This document shows, piece by piece, positions 1-7,349 of a stretch of 7,349 nucleotides of DNA. The stretch covers positions 1-7,349 of the forward strand of contig CANCQD010000105.1 of assembly GCA_947380285.1 (NCBI GenBank). Reading direction: 5' to 3'. This DNA is from Burkholderiaceae bacterium. GTDB lineage: Bacteria > Pseudomonadota > Gammaproteobacteria > Burkholderiales > Burkholderiaceae. The notes under the pieces are model-generated. The model was not told where the DNA came from. It saw only the letters and a list, made by a program, of their open reading frames with translations, and did not search any database. The number at the start of each line of letters is the position of its first letter. The first letter of the stretch is position 1. Both the position numbers and the translations under genes were made by a program.

Positions 1-114
1 TAGGAGGGTGACTTTCAGGCCGCGGGATTCGAGAATCGCGGCAAGCGAGGCAGCTGCGATTCCTTTCCCTAAAGAAGAAACCACACCACCAGTGACAAAA
101 ACGTATTTGGTCAT
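1..114 (-). CDS. pyrG: CTP synthase, N-terminal fragment (runs off the left edge)
   Basis: The reverse strand encodes the first 38 residues of CTP synthase, beginning [18 protein letters not shown]; the rest lies outside the window. PyrG is a cytosolic enzyme that aminates UTP to CTP, using ATP and ammonia released from glutamine by its C-terminal GATase domain. What is visible is the start of the synthetase domain, including the glycine-rich ATP-binding loop at residues 9-18 with its lysine at residue 17, which is nearly invariant in the family. The ATG at 112-114 fits the family N-terminus exactly. Upstream there is only a weak Shine-Dalgarno match (AGAG on the minus strand, 123-126). The gene is divergent from the DUF2147 gene. 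Identity is certain in practice despite the short fragment. Confidence 0.95.
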
Positions 115-139
115 CGCTTTAGCTCTGTTGGAAAAAGTA

Positions 140-145
140 ATTATA
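140..145 (-). promoter_or_regulatory. Candidate -10 box of the pyrG promoter
   Basis: The minus strand reads a perfect TATAAT here, which would start transcription near 132 and give a leader of roughly 18 nt before the pyrG ATG. That leader would include the weak AGAG ribosome-binding site. No good -35 hexamer lies 16-18 bp upstream, so the call rests on the -10 box and its position alone. The remainder of the 115-222 gap shows nothing else I can name. Confidence 0.35.
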
Positions 146-222
146 ACGACAGAGGGCTATGATTCCTTAAATTCATAAACAGTAATAATGACCAATACCC
201 CTATATTGAAAAGCTCAATTTG

Positions 223-681
223 ATGAAATCGCTAAAAAAGGCATGTTTTTACATACTTTTGAGCATAACCCTACTAAATCTGGTTATGTCAAACGCCTAC
301 CCCCAAATTTCAGACTCATTAGTTGGCTCATGGATATCCTATGACGACGATACAAATCAGCCTGCAGCAATAGTTCTTATTACCGAGAAAAATGGCTTCT
401 TTAATGGCGTAATCACCAAAGTCTTGGATCCCAATTCAGCAACTACATGCGATAAATGTTCGAATGCTCGAAAAGGAAAACCTTTATTGGGCATGGAGAT
501 ACTTTCTGGTCTTAAAAGGAATGGCGATCTTTACAGCGGCGGTCTAATTCTTGACCCAGATGACGGGGAGACTTACCGTGCAGAGATGCGCCTTAAAGAC
601 CAAGGTTCTAAAGTTGAACTACGTGCATACATTGGCATACCTTTACTTGGCAGAACTCAAACCTGGATTAGGGAGAAATAA
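223..681 (+). CDS. DUF2147 family secreted/periplasmic protein
   Basis: This encodes a 152-residue protein of the DUF2147 family, whose biochemical function is not established. Residues 1-25 form a typical Sec signal peptide: lysines at 2, 5 and 6, a hydrophobic core at about 8-22, and a plausible signal peptidase site after SNA at 23-25. The mature part shows the family layout: a GSW motif at 35-37, an ITEKNGFFNGVITKV strand pair at about 53-67, a CxxC pair (C76, C79), a G-rich GGLILDPDDG turn at 106-115, and the closing LLGRTQTWIR at 141-150. The fold is probably a small lipocalin-like beta barrel (family-level expectation). I chose the ATG at 223 over the in-frame TTG at 220, although neither has a clear Shine-Dalgarno. 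It ends 4 bp before the Imm-family gene and is probably cotranscribed with it. The family assignment is firm; the role is unknown. Confidence 0.85.
   Translation: MKSLKKACFYILLSITLLNLVMSNAYPQISDSLVGSWISYDDDTNQPAAIVLITEKNGFFNGVITKVLDPNSATTCDKCSNARKGKPLLGMEILSGLKRNGDLYSGGLILDPDDGETYRAEMRLKDQGSKVELRAYIGIPLLGRTQTWIREK
672..675 (+). promoter_or_regulatory. Ribosome-binding site of the Imm-family gene
   Basis: A GGAG core (within GGGAG, 671-675) lies inside the last codons of the DUF2147 gene, 10 bp before the ATG at 686. It supports the 686 start rather than the longer open frame from 551, and suggests translational coupling of the two genes. Confidence 0.55.
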
Positions 682-685
682 ACTG

Positions 686-874
686 ATGCGTCTTCTAATT
701 GCAATGCTTATAACGATTTTGTCCTTATTTTATTTTCTCCCCTTTGCCATCTCATTTAATAAGAAAAGGGCTAATTCTGGGGCCATTTTTGCCCTAAATC
801 TCTTTTTAGGCTGGTCTCTCATAGGCTGGGTGGTTGCCCTAGTATGGGCAATGAAGGACGAGAAAGTCTTATGA
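686..874 (+). CDS. Superinfection-immunity (Imm) family small membrane protein
   Basis: This 62-residue protein consists almost entirely of two hydrophobic segments, about residues 2-22 and 32-55, joined by a short basic loop (NKKRAN, 25-30). Such a layout predicts a helical hairpin in the inner membrane. The second segment carries the family signature, LNLFLGWSLIGWVVALVWA at 37-55, and the first carries YFLPFAIS at 16-23. Both match the superinfection-immunity family (Pfam Imm_superinfect), named after phage T4 Imm, which blocks DNA injection by a second phage. Most bacterial members sit in ordinary chromosomes and have no shown antiphage role, so the name should not be read as a function. 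The frame stays open upstream to 551, but that part overlaps the DUF2147 gene out of frame; the ATG at 686 has a Shine-Dalgarno and gives the usual family length. It follows the DUF2147 gene by 4 bp. Confidence 0.8.
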   Translation: MRLLIAMLITILSLFYFLPFAISFNKKRANSGAIFALNLFLGWSLIGWVVALVWAMKDEKVL

Positions 875-982
875 AAAGTGCGGATTGGCATAACTGAGTC
901 TTCCGAACCAGTGAAAATTTGCGGAAAAACCCTAATTTTTATCTTAATGCCCTATTTTTGAATGAAATTTGGGCTTTAAACT

Positions 983-1003
983 CTTATATAAGACTTAAAT
1001 AAG
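983..1003. promoter_or_regulatory. Tandem palindromes, candidate operator of acnB
   Basis: Two 10-bp elements stand side by side: CTTATATAAG at 983-992, a perfect palindrome, and CTTAAATAAG at 994-1003, a palindrome with one mismatched pair. They differ at one base and start 11 bp apart, about one helical turn, so two protein dimers could bind the same DNA face. They fill the -35 region of the TATAAT box at 1008-1013. The layout fits an operator for a dimeric regulator of acnB. Which regulator is unknown, and chance is possible in such AT-rich DNA. Confidence 0.45.
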
Positions 1004-1007
1004 TAAC

Positions 1008-1013
1008 TATAAT
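1008..1013 (+). promoter_or_regulatory. Candidate -10 box of the acnB promoter
   Basis: A perfect TATAAT lies here, predicting a start near 1020 and a leader of about 60 nt before acnB. No sequence close to TTGACA is found 16-18 bp upstream; that region holds the tandem palindromes instead. A weak -35 together with operator-like sites would suit a promoter under activator or repressor control, but this is inference. Confidence 0.45.
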
Positions 1014-1070
1014 TTAGTTAATCGGGAGAAAATTCCCTTTTGGCCTTTCTATTGACCACTTTTACCTCAT

Positions 1071-1074
1071 AGGA
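1071..1074 (+). promoter_or_regulatory. Ribosome-binding site of acnB
   Basis: AGGA (within AGGAAAC) sits 6 bp before the acnB ATG, a good Shine-Dalgarno distance. It confirms the ATG at 1081, which is also where AcnB proteins usually begin ([14 protein letters not shown] resembles the E. coli N-terminus). Confidence 0.7.
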
Positions 1075-1080
1075 AACACA

Positions 1081-3666
1081 ATGTTAGAAGCCTATAACGC
1101 CCATGTTGCCGAACGTGCAGCTCTTGGAATTCCAGCCCTACCTTTAAGCAAAGATCAAACTGCTGAATTGGTAAAGTTGCTGAAAAATCCCCCAGCTGGC
1201 AAAGAAGCTGAATTAGTGGAATTAATTACAAACCGAGTACCTGCAGGCGTTGATGAGGCTGCAAAAGTCAAAGCTGAATTTCTAGATGCGGTCGCTAAAG
1301 GCACTGAGAAATCACCATTGATCTCTCGTGTACGTGCTACAGAATTACTGGGAACAATGCTAGGCGGCTACAACATCAAGCCATTAGTTGAGCTTCTTGC
1401 TGACGCAGAATGTGGTGTGGCAGCTGCTGAAGCACTCAAGAAAACACTCTTGATGTTTGATTATTTCAACGACGTTCAAGAGCTTGCTGAAAAAGGCAAC
1501 GCGAATGCTAAAGCTGTAATGCAGAGCTGGGCAAATGCTGAGTGGTTTACTAGCCGCCCTGCAGTTCCAGAAAGTATGAAACTCACTGTTTTCAAAGTAA
1601 CTGGCGAAACCAATACCGACGATCTCTCACCAGCACCAGATGCATGGAGTCGTCCTGATATTCCATTGCATGCCACGATCATGCTCAAGAACCCACGTCC
1701 TGGCATTGAGCCTGACGAGACTGGTGTTCGTGGACCAATGAAACAAATTGCCACCCTCCAGAAAAAAGGCAATCAAATTGCCTACGTTGGTGATGTGGTT
1801 GGTACAGGCTCTTCACGCAAATCTGCTACGAACTCGGTTCTTTGGTGGACGGGTCAAGATATTCCCTTCGTACCAAACAAGCGTTTTGGTGGCGTGTGCT
1901 TAGGCACCAATATTGCCCCTATCTTCTTCAATACGATGGAAGATTCAGGTGCATTACCTATTGAGCTCGATGTTTCCCAGATGAACATGGGCGATGAAAT
2001 TGAACTACTTCCATACGAAGGTAAAGTATTTAAAAATGGAAGTGAAATCACCAGCTTTTCATTGAAATCTCCGGTGATTTTGGATGAAGTACGTGCTGGT
2101 GGTCGCATACCTCTAATTATTGGTCGTGGACTAACTGCTAAAGCACGCGCTGCTCTTGGTTTGCCTGCTTCTACAGAATTCCGCTTACCCGTAAATCCTG
2201 TGGATAACAAAAAAGGCTTTAGCTTGGCACAAAAAATGGTTGGTCGCGCATGTGGCTTACCAGAAGGCCAAGGCGTTCGCCCTGGTACTTACTGCGAGCC
2301 GCACATGACTACTGTTGGTTCACAAGATACCACAGGACCTATGACCCGTGACGAGTTAAAAGACTTGGCTTGTCTTGGCTTTTCCTCTGATCTTGTGATG
2401 CAGTCGTTCTGTCACACCTCCGCCTATCCTAAGCCTGTAGATATTCGCACTCAACATGAGTTGCCACCATTCATGACAAATCGCGGTGGTGTTGCCTTGC
2501 GTCCTGGTGACGGCGTGATTCATAGTTGGTTGAATCGCTTACTCCTGCCGGATACCTGTGGAACTGGTGGCGATAGCCATACTCGTTTCCCAATTGGTAT
2601 CTCCTTTCCTGCGGGCTCAGGCTTAGTTGCTTTTGCGGCCGCTACTGGTGTGATGCCTTTGGATATGCCGGAGTCTGTATTGATACGTTTCAAAGGCAAG
2701 ATGCAGCCAGGCATCACCTTGCGTGACCTCGTAAATGCAATCCCTTTGTATGCCATCAAAAAAGGTTTGCTGACTGTTGAGAAACAAGGCAAGAAGAATA
2801 TTTTCTCTGGCCGTATTCTTGAGATTGAAGGTCTACCCGATCTGAAAGTTGAGCAAGCATTTGAATTATCTGATGCTTCTGCTGAGCGCTCTGCAGGTGG
2901 CTGTACAGTTCACCTAAATAAAGAGCCGATTATTGAGTACATGCGATCTAACATCACTTTGATGAAATGGATGATTGCTAATGGTTACGAAGATAAGCGC
3001 ACCCTTGGCCGCCGCATCAAAGCAATGGAAGCTTGGATTGCTAATCCACAACTTCTCAAGGCTGATGCCAATGCTGACTATGCAGAAATCATCGAAATCA
3101 ATATCGATGAAATTAAAGAACCCATTCTTGCATGCCCTAACGACCCAGATGACGTCAAAGTCTTGTCCGAAGTTGCTGGCGATAAGATTGATGAAGTGTT
3201 CATTGGTTCATGCATGACCAATATCGGTCACTTCCGTGCTGCTGGCCAGGTATTACAAGGCAAGAAAGATATGCCAACCCGTCTATGGGTAGCACCTCCA
3301 ACCAAGATGGACGCCATGGTTTTGATGGAAGAAGGTTACTACGGCATGTTAGGCGCTGCCGGTGCCCGCATGGAAAGTCCAGGCTGTTCACTATGCATGG
3401 GTAACCAAGCGCAGATCCGCAAGGGCTCAACAGCTGTATCGACCTCAACACGAAACTTCCCTAATCGCTTAGGTATTGATACTCGCGTGTATTTAGCTTC
3501 CGCTGAATTGGCCTCTGTTGCCGCCCTCTTGGGTCGCCTACCTACTCCTGCAGAATATTTGGAGCAAGTAAAGGCTCTCGATGCTAAAGCTGGTGAAGTT
3601 TATAAATACATGAGCTTTGATAAGCTCAAGTCATTTAGTGATGTTGCAGATACTGTAACGGTTTAA
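1081..3666 (+). CDS. acnB: Aconitate hydratase B (bifunctional 2-methylisocitrate dehydratase type)
   Basis: AcnB is the main TCA-cycle aconitase of many proteobacteria: it interconverts citrate and isocitrate through cis-aconitate in the cytosol, and family members also hydrate 2-methyl-cis-aconitate in the methylcitrate cycle. The 861 residues match the usual length (865 in E. coli). The domain order is that of AcnB: an N-terminal HEAT-like helical domain (about 1-160), the swivel domain (about 160-380, with [14 protein letters not shown] and [12 protein letters not shown]), then the catalytic domains ([24 protein letters not shown]). The three [4Fe-4S] ligands are Cys711 (IGSCMTN), Cys769 and Cys772 (PGCSLCMGN), so the enzyme should be active. 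The gene has its own promoter region and appears monocistronic, ending at a hairpin terminator. In E. coli the cluster-free form binds mRNA; whether this protein does so cannot be seen here. No frameshift or missing motif was found. Confidence 0.98.
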   Translation: MLEAYNAHVAERAALGIPALPLSKDQTAELVKLLKNPPAGKEAELVELITNRVPAGVDEAAKVKAEFLDAVAKGTEKSPLISRVRATELLGTMLGGYNIKPLVELLADAECGVAAAEALKKTLLMFDYFNDVQELAEKGNANAKAVMQSWANAEWFTSRPAVPESMKLTVFKVTGETNTDDLSPAPDAWSRPDIPLHATIMLKNPRPGIEPDETGVRGPMKQIATLQKKGNQIAYVGDVVGTGSSRKSATNSVLWWTGQDIPFVPNKRFGGVCLGTNIAPIFFNTMEDSGALPIELDVSQMNMGDEIELLPYEGKVFKNGSEITSFSLKSPVILDEVRAGGRIPLIIGRGLTAKARAALGLPASTEFRLPVNPVDNKKGFSLAQKMVGRACGLPEGQGVRPGTYCEPHMTTVGSQDTTGPMTRDELKDLACLGFSSDLVMQSFCHTSAYPKPVDIRTQHELPPFMTNRGGVALRPGDGVIHSWLNRLLLPDTCGTGGDSHTRFPIGISFPAGSGLVAFAAATGVMPLDMPESVLIRFKGKMQPGITLRDLVNAIPLYAIKKGLLTVEKQGKKNIFSGRILEIEGLPDLKVEQAFELSDASAERSAGGCTVHLNKEPIIEYMRSNITLMKWMIANGYEDKRTLGRRIKAMEAWIANPQLLKADANADYAEIIEINIDEIKEPILACPNDPDDVKVLSEVAGDKIDEVFIGSCMTNIGHFRAAGQVLQGKKDMPTRLWVAPPTKMDAMVLMEEGYYGMLGAAGARMESPGCSLCMGNQAQIRKGSTAVSTSTRNFPNRLGIDTRVYLASAELASVAALLGRLPTPAEYLEQVKALDAKAGEVYKYMSFDKLKSFSDVADTVTV

Positions 3667-3706
3667 GTGGTCATAAGCCTCAGTCTTTAACCTGGCTGAG
3701 GAAACA

Positions 3707-3734
3707 AAAAAGGCGATCTCATGGTCGCCTTTTT
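3707..3734. terminator. Bidirectional rho-independent terminator between acnB and the spermidine-synthase-like gene
   Basis: A perfect 10-bp stem (AAAAAGGCGA at 3707-3716 paired with TCGCCTTTTT at 3725-3734) closes an 8-base loop. On the plus strand the hairpin ends in a T-rich run, which terminates acnB about 40-70 bp past its stop. On the minus strand the A-run becomes a T-run, which serves the purL unit that converges from the right. The GC part of the stem is only 5 bp. Confidence 0.85.
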
Positions 3735-3757
3735 CTTTTCTCAAGTCTCGGCTTATC

Positions 3758-4528
3758 TCAAATGGAAAGCTTATTTTCTTGGCGGGCATTTTCACAACTA
3801 ATCCCGGAAACCCACTTGTTCGTTGGAAGGCCTGTTTTTTCAAGAATGAGTTTTGCTCTCTTGGATACATCCTTCCACTCCGCCTCGAGTTTAGGGCCCT
3901 TAAACGCAATCGCCACAACGTTGCAATCATGGGACTCTGGAAATAAGAGAACTCGGTTGTCAAAGGCTTCACAGATATTCTTGAGGTTTAAGTCAAAGCT
4001 CTTGTGCCTTGAAAAAAGATTTACCGTCATCACTCCCGGCCCCTTGAGAATGTTGTAGCAGCCTTTATAGAAATCTAAGGAGCTTGCTGATGGTCCATCA
4101 CAGATCGCGTCATATAAATCCACTTGAACTGCATCAAACAGTTCCATGTATTTTTTGTTTTGAACAAAAAGCTTGGCATCAGTTTGTAAAGTCTCTAATC
4201 TCCGATCATCATCCGGCGTAAAAAACATACTTCTAGCTGAAACAATCACCGCTGGATTTAGCTCCACCACGGTAGTTTTAACGGCTGGACAATATTTATG
4301 CTGAAACTTGGTGAGAGCCCCCGTGCCTAGCCCAAGTTGCGCAATCCGCATCCCAGGCTTTGTCTCTAAAAATAGTAGCCAGGCCATCATTTGCTGGTTG
4401 TACTCAAGGTAAATCTCATCGGGGTCACGCAAACGCATTGCCCCCTGAATTAACTCAGTTCCAAAGTGAAGGTAACGCACTCCCCCGCTCTCGGAAAACG
4501 TCACCGCCTCCATCGCTTGATCCAGCAT
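3758..4528 (-). CDS. Spermidine-synthase-like protein (SAM-dependent methyltransferase fold)
   Basis: This 256-residue protein belongs to the spermidine synthase-like branch of the Rossmann SAM-binding superfamily. Visible motifs are the nucleotide-binding loop IAQLGLGTGA (62-71), the acidic end of beta 2 in VVELNP (Glu89), and VDLYDA (Asp137 at the position of the SpeE catalytic aspartate). The N-terminal part resembles SpeE (YLHFGTELIQGAMRLRDPDEIYLEY, residues 20-43, given here only as a resemblance), but the diamine-contacting YHE of true SpeE reads LEY at 41-43, so spermidine synthesis is doubtful. The actual substrate is unknown. No signal peptide or membrane segment is evident, so it is probably cytosolic. 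The start lies 4 bp after the purL stop without a strong Shine-Dalgarno, which suggests translational coupling; an alternative start is Met6 (ATG at 4511-4513). It ends just before the shared terminator. Confidence 0.75.
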   Translation of the reverse strand: MLDQAMEAVTFSESGGVRYLHFGTELIQGAMRLRDPDEIYLEYNQQMMAWLLFLETKPGMRIAQLGLGTGALTKFQHKYCPAVKTTVVELNPAVIVSARSMFFTPDDDRRLETLQTDAKLFVQNKKYMELFDAVQVDLYDAICDGPSASSLDFYKGCYNILKGPGVMTVNLFSRHKSFDLNLKNICEAFDNRVLLFPESHDCNVVAIAFKGPKLEAEWKDVSKRAKLILEKTGLPTNKWVSGISCENARQENKLSI

Positions 4529-4532
4529 GGCG

Positions 4533-7349
4533 TTAATTAGCCCAACGTCGTGCGTTGCGGAATAAGCGTAACCAAGGGCTGGCGCCGTCTGGGGTATCCA
4601 GCCACTCTGGTGGACACCAACTCATCTGCGCTGCCCTAAAAACACGCTCTGGGTGGGGCATCATGACCATAAAGCGACCATCTGGTGTAGTAACTCCAGA
4701 TAATCCTCCAGGCGATCCATTGGGATTCATCGGATAGGTTTCGGTTGGATTTCCTTGGTGATCTACAAAACGGAAGGAAGCCAAGCTACTATTTTGGATC
4801 TGCTCTAAATTACCTTGTTGACTAAAGTTGGCAAATCCCTCGCCGTGCGCAATAGCAATAGGAATCTGGCTGCCTTCCATACCTTGTGTGAATATTGACG
4901 GAGATGTCATTACCTCAGCCATCACCAAGCGAGCCTCGTATTGCTCTGATTGATTACGGGTAAATTTGGGCCAAGCTTCTGCGCCAGGAATAATTCCGGA
5001 AAGATTACTCATCATCTGACAGCCGTTGCAAACACCTAATGCAAAACTCTCTTGGCGATTAAAGAATGCTGAAAACTGATCACGTAATTGCTGATTAAAT
5101 AAGATGGTCTTAGCCCAGCCTTCACCGGCACCTAATACATCCCCATAACTAAAGCCACCACAAGCAATCAAACCCCTAAAGTCATCTAGCTTTGCTTTGC
5201 CGCTGAGCAGATCAGACATGTGAACGTCGTAACTATCAAATCCAGCCCAATTAACGGAATACGCCATCTCTACATGGGAATTCACACCTTGCTCGCGCAA
5301 GATAGCCACTTTAGGCCGTACATTTTTAGAAATATAAGGTGCCGCTATATCTTCTGATGCATCGAAAGTCAGCTTCGGACTCATGCCCACATCAGCTATG
5401 TTGTCCAACAATGAAAATTCACTATCAGCACAAGCAGGATTATCACGAAGACGCGCAATTTGATAGCTGGTGTTCGTCCACAACTTTTGCAGTAACTCAC
5501 GTGGCTCAGCAAATATATTTTTGGCATCACGCCAAATTTCTATACGACCATTTGTATTTGGCTTACCAATTACATGGCTAAAAGCGCTTAAGCCTAATTT
5601 TCTCAATACTGCAAATACCGCATCGCGATCAGCTTTACGAACCTGAATTACTGCACCCAACTCTTCATTAAACAGGGCACGCATGGTTTGCTCATGGCGA
5701 CGACCAGATATCTGTTGTGCCCAATTTTTAGCATCACCATAATCAGGCTCTTGCCCTGCATCCATCGTAATCATGTCTACGTTTAGAGAAATTCCGCAGT
5801 GGGAAGCAAAAGCCATCTCAGCAACGCATGCCAGTAAACCACCATCTGAGCGGTCGTGATAAGCCAAGAGCTTATCTTCGTGACGCAACTGAATAATCGC
5901 AGCAGCCAATGCTTTGAGATCTTCAGGATGATCAATATCGGGGGCTGCCTTTCCAGATTGATCGAGCACTTGGGCCAAAATACTGCCAGCCATACGATTC
6001 TTGCCGCGACCTAGGTCAATCAGAATCAGTTCGCTCTCTTGAGGAGAGTCATCCTTAGCCTTTAACTTTAAAAGAGGAGTTAAAGTTTTACGGGCATCCT
6101 GCACTGAAGCAAAAGCAGAAATAATTAAAGAAACTGGAGCCACCACTTTCTTGGCATCGTTACCATCTTGCCATGCGGTAGACATTGACAATGAATCTTT
6201 ACCAACCGGAATTGAGATGCCAAGAGCTGGGCACAATTCCATGCCTATTGCTTTGACAGAGTCGTACAACTTGGCATCTTCACCGGGAGCACCACATGCT
6301 GCCATCCAGTTAGCGGAAAGTTTTACACTTTCTAGGCTGGATATATCTGCAGCCAAGAGATTGGTGATCGCCTCGCCTACCGCCATTCGAGCTGCAGCCG
6401 GAGCATCGATTACTGCTAAAGGAGTTCGCTCCCCCATCGACATTGCCTCGCCGCGATAACCCTTGTAGTCCATCAAGGTAACAGCACAATCAGCCACAGG
6501 AACCTGCCATGGACCGACAAACTGGTCTCGAGCATTCAAACCACCCACAGTCCGGTCGCCAATCATAATCAAGAATGATTTGCTAGCTACAGTAGGTTGT
6601 TGCAGCACCCAGGCAATCGATTGCGCTAGGTCAGCATCAGTAACATCTAATTCTTTAAATTCTTGTGCCACCCTTGTGACATTGCGATGCATCTTTGGAG
6701 GTTTACCTAACAATACTTCCATAGGCATATCTATTGGTAAGGCTGCATCATCGTTAGGAGCTTGCTTTGAGTCACTTAATTGCAATTGCCGTTCTGCAGT
6801 TGCTTCACCGACGACCGCAAAGGGACAGCGCTCACGCTCGCAAAAAGACTTGAAGAGGTCTAAATCTTTTTGATCAATTGCCAGAACATAACGCTCTTGA
6901 GACTCATTGCACCAAATCTCTGCCGGACTCATCCCGCTCTCTTCGAGAGGTACGTTCCGTAATTTGAATTTTGCACCTAGTCCAGCACCATCAGCTAGCT
7001 CTGGAAAAGCATTGGATAAACCACCTGCGCCGACGTCATGAATAGAAACGATGGGATTATTCTCACCTAACGCACGGCAGGCGTTAATCACTTCTTGAGC
7101 GCGACGTTCCATTTCTGGATTGCCACGTTGGACAGAATCAAAATCAAGATCAGCGGTATTGGTGCCAGTTGCTACAGAACTGCCGGTAGCACCACCCATG
7201 CCAATGCGCATGCCAGGACCGCCAAGCTGAATCAATAGATGCCCTGATTGAATTACTTTTTTCTCGGTATGAATAGAATCGATGCTACCGATACCACCGG
7301 CAATCATGATGGGCTTGTGATAACCACGACGCGTGCCATCTAAAGTTTG
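4533..7349 (-). CDS. purL: Phosphoribosylformylglycinamidine synthase, C-terminal 938 residues (5' end beyond the right edge)
   Basis: PurL converts FGAR to FGAM with ATP and glutamine, the fourth step of purine synthesis, in the cytosol. This is the large single-chain form (about 1,300 residues in E. coli), so roughly the first 400 residues are missing. The frame is open to the edge; the ATG at 7305-7307 is internal, preceded by family sequence YHKPIM. Numbering from the edge: the rest of the first AIRS-like half includes [13 protein letters not shown] and [16 protein letters not shown]; the second half includes [17 protein letters not shown] (from about 262) and [15 protein letters not shown] (from about 498); the class I glutaminase domain starts near 679. 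The glutaminase triad is present: Cys in GVCNGC (codon 5028-5030), and His and Glu in PHPER (4653-4655 and 4647-4649). No frameshift is seen. The spermidine-synthase-like gene follows after 4 bp. Confidence 0.97.
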   Translation of the reverse strand, partial: QTLDGTRRGYHKPIMIAGGIGSIDSIHTEKKVIQSGHLLIQLGGPGMRIGMGGATGSSVATGTNTADLDFDSVQRGNPEMERRAQEVINACRALGENNPIVSIHDVGAGGLSNAFPELADGAGLGAKFKLRNVPLEESGMSPAEIWCNESQERYVLAIDQKDLDLFKSFCERERCPFAVVGEATAERQLQLSDSKQAPNDDAALPIDMPMEVLLGKPPKMHRNVTRVAQEFKELDVTDADLAQSIAWVLQQPTVASKSFLIMIGDRTVGGLNARDQFVGPWQVPVADCAVTLMDYKGYRGEAMSMGERTPLAVIDAPAAARMAVGEAITNLLAADISSLESVKLSANWMAACGAPGEDAKLYDSVKAIGMELCPALGISIPVGKDSLSMSTAWQDGNDAKKVVAPVSLIISAFASVQDARKTLTPLLKLKAKDDSPQESELILIDLGRGKNRMAGSILAQVLDQSGKAAPDIDHPEDLKALAAAIIQLRHEDKLLAYHDRSDGGLLACVAEMAFASHCGISLNVDMITMDAGQEPDYGDAKNWAQQISGRRHEQTMRALFNEELGAVIQVRKADRDAVFAVLRKLGLSAFSHVIGKPNTNGRIEIWRDAKNIFAEPRELLQKLWTNTSYQIARLRDNPACADSEFSLLDNIADVGMSPKLTFDASEDIAAPYISKNVRPKVAILREQGVNSHVEMAYSVNWAGFDSYDVHMSDLLSGKAKLDDFRGLIACGGFSYGDVLGAGEGWAKTILFNQQLRDQFSAFFNRQESFALGVCNGCQMMSNLSGIIPGAEAWPKFTRNQSEQYEARLVMAEVMTSPSIFTQGMEGSQIPIAIAHGEGFANFSQQGNLEQIQNSSLASFRFVDHQGNPTETYPMNPNGSPGGLSGVTTPDGRFMVMMPHPERVFRAAQMSWCPPEWLDTPDGASPWLRLFRNARRWAN

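Noticed and set aside
202..207. TATATT as the -10 box for the DUF2147 gene
   Set aside because: There is no -35 at a suitable distance and it would leave a leader of only about 9 nt, so I could not place this promoter.
551..685. The 45 codons of open frame upstream of the Imm-family start
   Set aside because: They overlap the DUF2147 gene in another frame, look nothing like the family, and the ATG at 686 has its own Shine-Dalgarno and gives the normal length.
871..897. An eight-codon reading frame (MKSADWHN) whose ATG overlaps the Imm-family stop as ATGA
   Set aside because: It is too short to support, with no Shine-Dalgarno of its own beyond chance; ATGA overlaps occur at random.
901..926. 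Inverted repeat TTCCG...CGGAA after the Imm-family gene as a terminator
   Set aside because: It has a 5-bp stem, a 16-base loop and no T-run on the plus strand, so termination is not supported.
1024..1037. GGGA...TCCC inverted repeat in the acnB leader
   Set aside because: The stem is only 4 bp, too weak to call a regulatory hairpin.
1476..2210. Minus-strand open frames inside acnB
   Set aside because: They lie wholly within a certain gene, show no family resemblance and no ribosome-binding site, and are shadows of the coding strand.
3762..4058. Plus-strand open frame across the spermidine-synthase-like gene
   Set aside because: It is antisense to a protein with clear SAM-binding motifs and has no recognisable domain.
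7305..7307. ATG taken as the start of a 924-residue PurL
   Set aside because: The frame continues to the window edge and encodes conserved PurL sequence (YHKPIM) before this ATG, so the methionine is internal.

Overview
The window looks like a piece of a betaproteobacterial chromosome, most likely Burkholderiaceae and probably close to Polynucleobacter. This rests on moderate GC content (judged by eye), full-length housekeeping proteins of proteobacterial type (an 861-residue AcnB, and a large single-chain PurL with a fused glutaminase domain) and tight gene spacing. The taxon is inferred from general resemblance, not from a search. I see no insertion sequences, tRNA or rRNA genes, CRISPR arrays or clear phage genes.

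Layout. At the left edge, on the minus strand, lie the first 38 codons of pyrG (CTP synthase). A gap of about 108 bp separates it from a divergent plus-strand pair: a small secreted or periplasmic DUF2147 protein, and a 62-residue double-hairpin membrane protein of the superinfection-immunity (Imm) family. The two genes are 4 bp apart and look like one transcription unit. A 206-bp AT-rich gap then carries a probable acnB promoter with two tandem 10-bp palindrome-like sites just upstream of a TATAAT box. acnB (aconitase B) follows, complete. After acnB is a hairpin terminator that can work in both directions. It also closes the convergent minus-strand unit on the right: purL (5' end beyond the window) followed, after 4 bp, by a gene for a spermidine-synthase-like Rossmann protein.

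How the genes relate. pyrG and purL make nucleotides (CTP; the fourth step of purine synthesis), and acnB serves the TCA cycle. The DUF2147/Imm pair and the spermidine-synthase-like gene are the only poorly understood genes here. I do not see a convincing new biological system. The points most worth a second look are the paired palindromes at the acnB promoter, the spermidine-synthase-like protein whose substrate-site motif departs from true SpeE, and the envelope-gene pair inserted between housekeeping genes.
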